Shown in pieces: positions 13,909 through 16,963 of a stretch of DNA of 16,963 nucleotides. The stretch is taken from positions 1-16,963 of the forward strand of contig JBAXOM010000042.1 of the NCBI GenBank assembly GCA_037133215.1. Direction: 5' to 3'. Position numbers and translations under genes: made by a program. Below the pieces are notes generated by a model, which was given only the letters and a program-made list of their open reading frames with translations, did not search any database and had not been told where the DNA came from. Source of the stretch: F1-60-MAGs149 sp037133215. GTDB taxonomy: Bacteria > Actinomycetota > Thermoleophilia > Gaiellales > F1-60-MAGs149. Numbering within the stretch: the stretch's first letter is position 1; each line of letters starts with the position of its first letter.

Positions 13909-16566
13909 TTACTCGTCGTCCGAGTCGTCGTCGTCAGCGCTCTCGACGTCGTCTTCTTCGACGGGCTCAACGGTGTCGTCGTCTGCCTGGTCTTCTGGGT
14001 CGGCAACGTTGACGGCGTCCGCCAAGACGACGGTCTCCGTCGCAGCGGCCGTGCCATCGGGAGCGTCGGCTCCATCCACGTCGTCGAGCTCGTCAACCCC
14101 ATCGTCTGCCGGCACAATGGCGCAGGACGAGACGCGATCTTCTTCGCCGCGGATGCGCTGGACCCGGACGCCCGAGGTCGAGCGACCCATCGAACGAACT
14201 TCGCCGACAGCCATGCGCGTGACGATGCCGCTGGCCGTCGTGACGATGAGGTCTTCCTCGCCCGTCACACAGTGAGCTGCCACAAGCGGGCCGCGATCGG
14301 CCTCGGCCTTGGCAGCAATCGTGCGGACGCCCTTGGCGCCGCGACCGGTCTCGCGGTACTCGGAGATCGGCGAGCGCTTGCCGTAGCCGCCCTCGGTGAT
14401 GACGAGCACGTCGTCGCCCTCTTGCGGGACGCGCAGTGCGATGACTTCGTCGTTGCCGGTCAGACGCATGCCGATCAGGCCCGAGGCGGAGCGACCCATC
14501 GAGCGCACCTTCTCCTCGGAGAAGAGCGCAGCCTGGCCAGACTTCGAGACCATCAGGATGCGATCCTCGCCGTTGGTGAGGCGCACATCGACCAGCTCAT
14601 CGCCTTCGCGTAGGTTGATGGCGATGATGCCGTCGGCCTTCAGAATCGTGTTGTACGCGAGAAACTCGGTCTTCTTGACGGTGCCCTTGCGGGTACCAAA
14701 GACGAGGTACTTGCCCTCGGTGTAGTCGCGTGTCGTGAAGGCGGCCATCACGCGCTCGCCCTCGCGGAGGGGCAACACGTTGACGAGGGCTCGGCCCTTG
14801 GAGTCGCGCGTACCAATCGGCAGCGTGTACGCCTTGGCGCGGTAGACCTTGCCGAACGACGTGAAGAACAGCACGTAATCGTGGGTCGACGCTGTGATCA
14901 GATGCTCGATCCAGTCGTCTTCTTTGGTCTGCATACCGCGCACGCCCACGCCACCTCGGCGCTGTGCCCGATACGTGTCGACCGGCAGCCGCTTGATGTA
15001 GCCACCGTTGGTGATGGTGATGACCATCTCCTCGTCGGCGATCAGCTCTTCCATGTCGATCTCGCCCTCGACCGCGCTGATTGAGGTGCGACGATCGTCG
15101 GCGAACTCGGCCTGAATCGCCTCGAGCTCTTCGATGATGACCTGCGACACGCGGCTCTCGTCGGCGAGGATGCTGCGCAGCTCGGCGATCTTGGCGGTCA
15201 ATTCGGCGTGCTCGGCGCGAATCGCGTCTTGCTCGAGGCCGGTCAGGCGGCCGAGGCGGAGATCGACAATCGCCTGCGCCTGGACTTCGGACATGCCGAA
15301 CTCGGTCTGGAGGTTCTGGCGTGCCTGCTCGGGATCCTTCGAGTTGCGGATCAACTTGATGATCGCGTCGAGGTTGGTGAGGGCGATCAGGTAGCCGTCG
15401 AGGATGTGACAGCGACGCTCGGCCCGATCGAGCTGGAACTTCGTGCGGCGCACGATGACGTCGCGCTGATGCGCGATGTAGTGGCGCAGCATGTCGTGGA
15501 CACCAAGCGTGCGTGGCACGCCATCGACCAGCGACACCATGTTGGCGCCGAACGTGACCTGCAGTTGCGTGTGCTTGTAGAGCTTGTTGAGGACGACCGT
15601 CGCGATCGCGTCCTTCTTCAGCTCGATCACGATGCGCATGCCCTCGTCGGACGAGTGGTCCTTGACGTCCGAGATCTCGGGCATGACCTTCTCGACTGCG
15701 AGCTCGGCAATCTTGGCGATGACGCCGTCGTCGCCACCCTTCTTGACCGTAAACGGCAGCTGCGTGACGACAATCGCGCTCTTGCCGTTCGGGAGATCTT
15801 CGATATCTGTCGTGGCGCGGAGGCGAATCTTGCCGCGGCCCGTCGCGTACGCGGCGCGAATGCCCGCGTGGCCCATGATCACGCCGCCGGTTGGGAAGTC
15901 CGGGCCGGGCATGATCTGCATCAGCTCTTCGAGCGAGATCTCCGGGTTGCGAATCATCGCGATCGTGGCGCTGACGGCCTCGCCCAGGTTGTGCGGCGGA
16001 ATGTTGGTCGCCATGCCGACGGCAATACCCGACGAGCCGTTGACGAGCAGGTTCGGGTAGCGCGCGGGCAGAACCAGCGGCTGCTCACGCGAGCCGTCGT
16101 AGTTCGGCCCAAAATCGACGGTGTTGGCGTCGATATCGCGGAGCATCAGTGTCGCTACGCGGGACAGGCGGCACTCGGTGTACCGCATGGCGGCGGCAGA
16201 GAAGCCGTCGACGTTGCCGAAGTTGCCCTGACCGTCGACCAAGATGGCGCGCGACGAGAATGGCTGCGCCATGCGCACGAGCGTGTCGTAGATCGCCTGG
16301 TCGCCGTGCGGGTGGTACGTGCCCATCGTCTCGCCGACGACCTTGGCGCACTTGACGTGCGGGCGGTTGGGCTGCAGGCCCAGCTCGTCCATCGCGTAGA
16401 GCACGCGACGATGCACCGGCTTGAGGCCGTCGCGGACATCGGGCAGCGCGCGTCCGACGATTACGCTCATCGCGTAATCGAGGTACGACGTGCGCATCTC
16501 GTCGGCTAGTTCGCGTGGTTCGGAGCCGCCGTACGGCTCCTCGACAGGTGCTTCTGGCTCAGACAT
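13909..16566 (-). CDS. gyrA: DNA gyrase subunit A
   Basis: This 885-residue breakage-reunion subunit of gyrase introduces negative supercoils together with GyrB. The N-terminal domain has DGLKPVHRRVLYAM (46-59) and the DNA-gate region HPHGDQAIYDTLVRMAQ (85-101). The catalytic Tyr129 lies in AAAMRYTECRLS. A coiled-coil region spans about 370-500. The C-terminal beta-pinwheel starts near 515 and holds the GyrA box QRRGGVG (535-541; the common form is QRRGGKG). Several repeated blades follow, such as VRSMGRSASGLIGMRL and VRSMGRSTSGVRVQRI. The last ~65 residues form a strongly acidic Asp/Glu tail. The residue equivalent to E. coli GyrA Ser83 is Gln90, and Asp87 is conserved as Asp94. ATG 16566 overlaps the gyrB stop by eight bases, with AGGGA four bases upstream. 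Confidence 0.98.
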   Translation of the reverse strand: MSEPEAPVEEPYGGSEPRELADEMRTSYLDYAMSVIVGRALPDVRDGLKPVHRRVLYAMDELGLQPNRPHVKCAKVVGETMGTYHPHGDQAIYDTLVRMAQPFSSRAILVDGQGNFGNVDGFSAAAMRYTECRLSRVATLMLRDIDANTVDFGPNYDGSREQPLVLPARYPNLLVNGSSGIAVGMATNIPPHNLGEAVSATIAMIRNPEISLEELMQIMPGPDFPTGGVIMGHAGIRAAYATGRGKIRLRATTDIEDLPNGKSAIVVTQLPFTVKKGGDDGVIAKIAELAVEKVMPEISDVKDHSSDEGMRIVIELKKDAIATVVLNKLYKHTQLQVTFGANMVSLVDGVPRTLGVHDMLRHYIAHQRDVIVRRTKFQLDRAERRCHILDGYLIALTNLDAIIKLIRNSKDPEQARQNLQTEFGMSEVQAQAIVDLRLGRLTGLEQDAIRAEHAELTAKIAELRSILADESRVSQVIIEELEAIQAEFADDRRTSISAVEGEIDMEELIADEEMVITITNGGYIKRLPVDTYRAQRRGGVGVRGMQTKEDDWIEHLITASTHDYVLFFTSFGKVYRAKAYTLPIGTRDSKGRALVNVLPLREGERVMAAFTTRDYTEGKYLVFGTRKGTVKKTEFLAYNTILKADGIIAINLREGDELVDVRLTNGEDRILMVSKSGQAALFSEEKVRSMGRSASGLIGMRLTGNDEVIALRVPQEGDDVLVITEGGYGKRSPISEYRETGRGAKGVRTIAAKAEADRGPLVAAHCVTGEEDLIVTTASGIVTRMAVGEVRSMGRSTSGVRVQRIRGEEDRVSSCAIVPADDGVDELDDVDGADAPDGTAAATETVVLADAVNVADPEDQADDDTVEPVEEDDVESADDDDSDDE

Positions 16567-16963
16567 CTATTCCCTGTGCGTCGCGGGCGTGCGATTCGAT
16601 GAAGGCACGACGGTCTTCGACCTGGTCGCCCATCAAGGTGACAAACATGGCGTCGGCCTCGGCCGCGCTTTCCATCGTGACCTGCAGCAGCGTGCGCGTC
16701 TGCGGTGCCATTGCGGTATCGCGCAGCTGGTCGGCGTTCATCTCGCCGAGGCCCTTAAAGCGGCTGATTTCGATGCCATCCTTGCAGCAGTCGAAGATCG
16801 CTTCGCGGAGCGCAGCGTGGCCAACAGCCTCGATCTCCTTGCGGCCCTGGGTGACCGTAAACGGCCCCGGACCGACGAGCTCGAGCAGGCGCTTGTGGCT
16901 GCGGCGCAGGCCCTCATACGCGGCTCCCGTAAAGAGGTTGAGTGGCAGCGGAATCGTCTCGAC
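16559..16963 (-). CDS. gyrB: DNA gyrase subunit B, C-terminal part (gene runs off the right edge)
   Basis: Reading the minus strand from the edge gives 134 residues and a TGA at 16561-16559. They end with RFKGLGEMNADQLRDTAM, then PQTRTLLQVTMESAAEADAM and MGDQVEDRRAFIESHA, the conserved C-terminal TOPRIM-tail region of GyrB. The ATPase domain and start are outside the window. The stop overlaps gyrA by eight bases, so the two gyrase subunits are translationally coupled. RFKGLGEMN with DQLRDTAM fits gyrase better than ParE, and the neighbour being gyrA supports this. Confidence 0.97.
   Translation of the reverse strand, partial: VETIPLPLNLFTGAAYEGLRRSHKRLLELVGPGPFTVTQGRKEIEAVGHAALREAIFDCCKDGIEISRFKGLGEMNADQLRDTAMAPQTRTLLQVTMESAAEADAMFVTLMGDQVEDRRAFIESHARDAQGIDV

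Noticed and set aside
13664..14275. Val/Ser/Thr-rich frame opposite the lipoprotein and gyrA tail
   Set aside because: Low complexity arises from reading the Thr-rich linker and acidic GyrA tail in antisense; no start signal and no domain.
15208..16509. 433-codon open frame on the plus strand opposite gyrA
   Set aside because: It is an exact antisense shadow of strongly conserved gyrA codons, with an Arg/Asp/Val-rich translation typical of high-GC antisense frames and no recognisable domain.

Overview
This is a high-GC, gene-dense bacterial window whose gene content and style fit a deep-branching member of the Actinomycetota (Thermoleophilia-like). That placement is inference from GC content, frequent GTG starts and 4-bp GTGA/ATGA overlaps, lipoboxes and the gyrB-gyrA order; no rRNA or other marker is present to prove it.

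Layout. (1) Positions 1-182, minus strand: 5' end of a gamma-glutamyltransferase-family gene, running off the left edge. (2) 215-5681, plus strand: a cobalamin riboswitch followed by six tightly coupled genes. These encode a secreted DUF4430 protein, a DUF4430 lipoprotein, an ECF transporter T protein, a fused double ECF ATPase, a membrane S component, and a secreted protein with an alpha/alpha-toroid (prenyltransferase/squalene-oxidase-like) fold. (3) 5684-5800: a nested inverted repeat between convergent transcription units. (4) 5796-11963, minus strand: a fatty-acid synthesis operon, in transcription order fabZ-fabH-fabD-fabG-fabF-accD-accA, with overlapping or nearly touching genes. (5) 12021-12779, plus strand: a biotin-protein ligase gene divergent from fabZ. 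(6) 12790-13359: a small VOC-family gene bracketed by two copies of a GGGCCCGGGCCC-centred palindrome. (7) 13363-16963, minus strand: the 3' end of gyrB, complete gyrA, then a chagasin-like lipoprotein gene.

How the genes work together. The plus-strand operon reads as a vitamin B12 acquisition system. The riboswitch ties it to cobalamin, and the T, A and S parts make a complete ECF importer. The three exported proteins match, as separate genes, the two domain types that animal transcobalamin and intrinsic factor carry in one chain: an alpha6/alpha6 barrel and a DUF4430-type beta domain. I propose that they form a split, transcobalamin-like extracellular capture module feeding the ECF importer. 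This is the most interesting part of the window. The minus-strand fab/acc operon supplies malonyl-CoA carboxyltransferase subunits and most of the type II elongation cycle. It has no acpP, enoyl reductase, accB or accC; the neighbouring ligase would biotinylate the AccB made elsewhere. The three palindromic elements lie at gene 3' ends and look like REP-type intergenic repeats.
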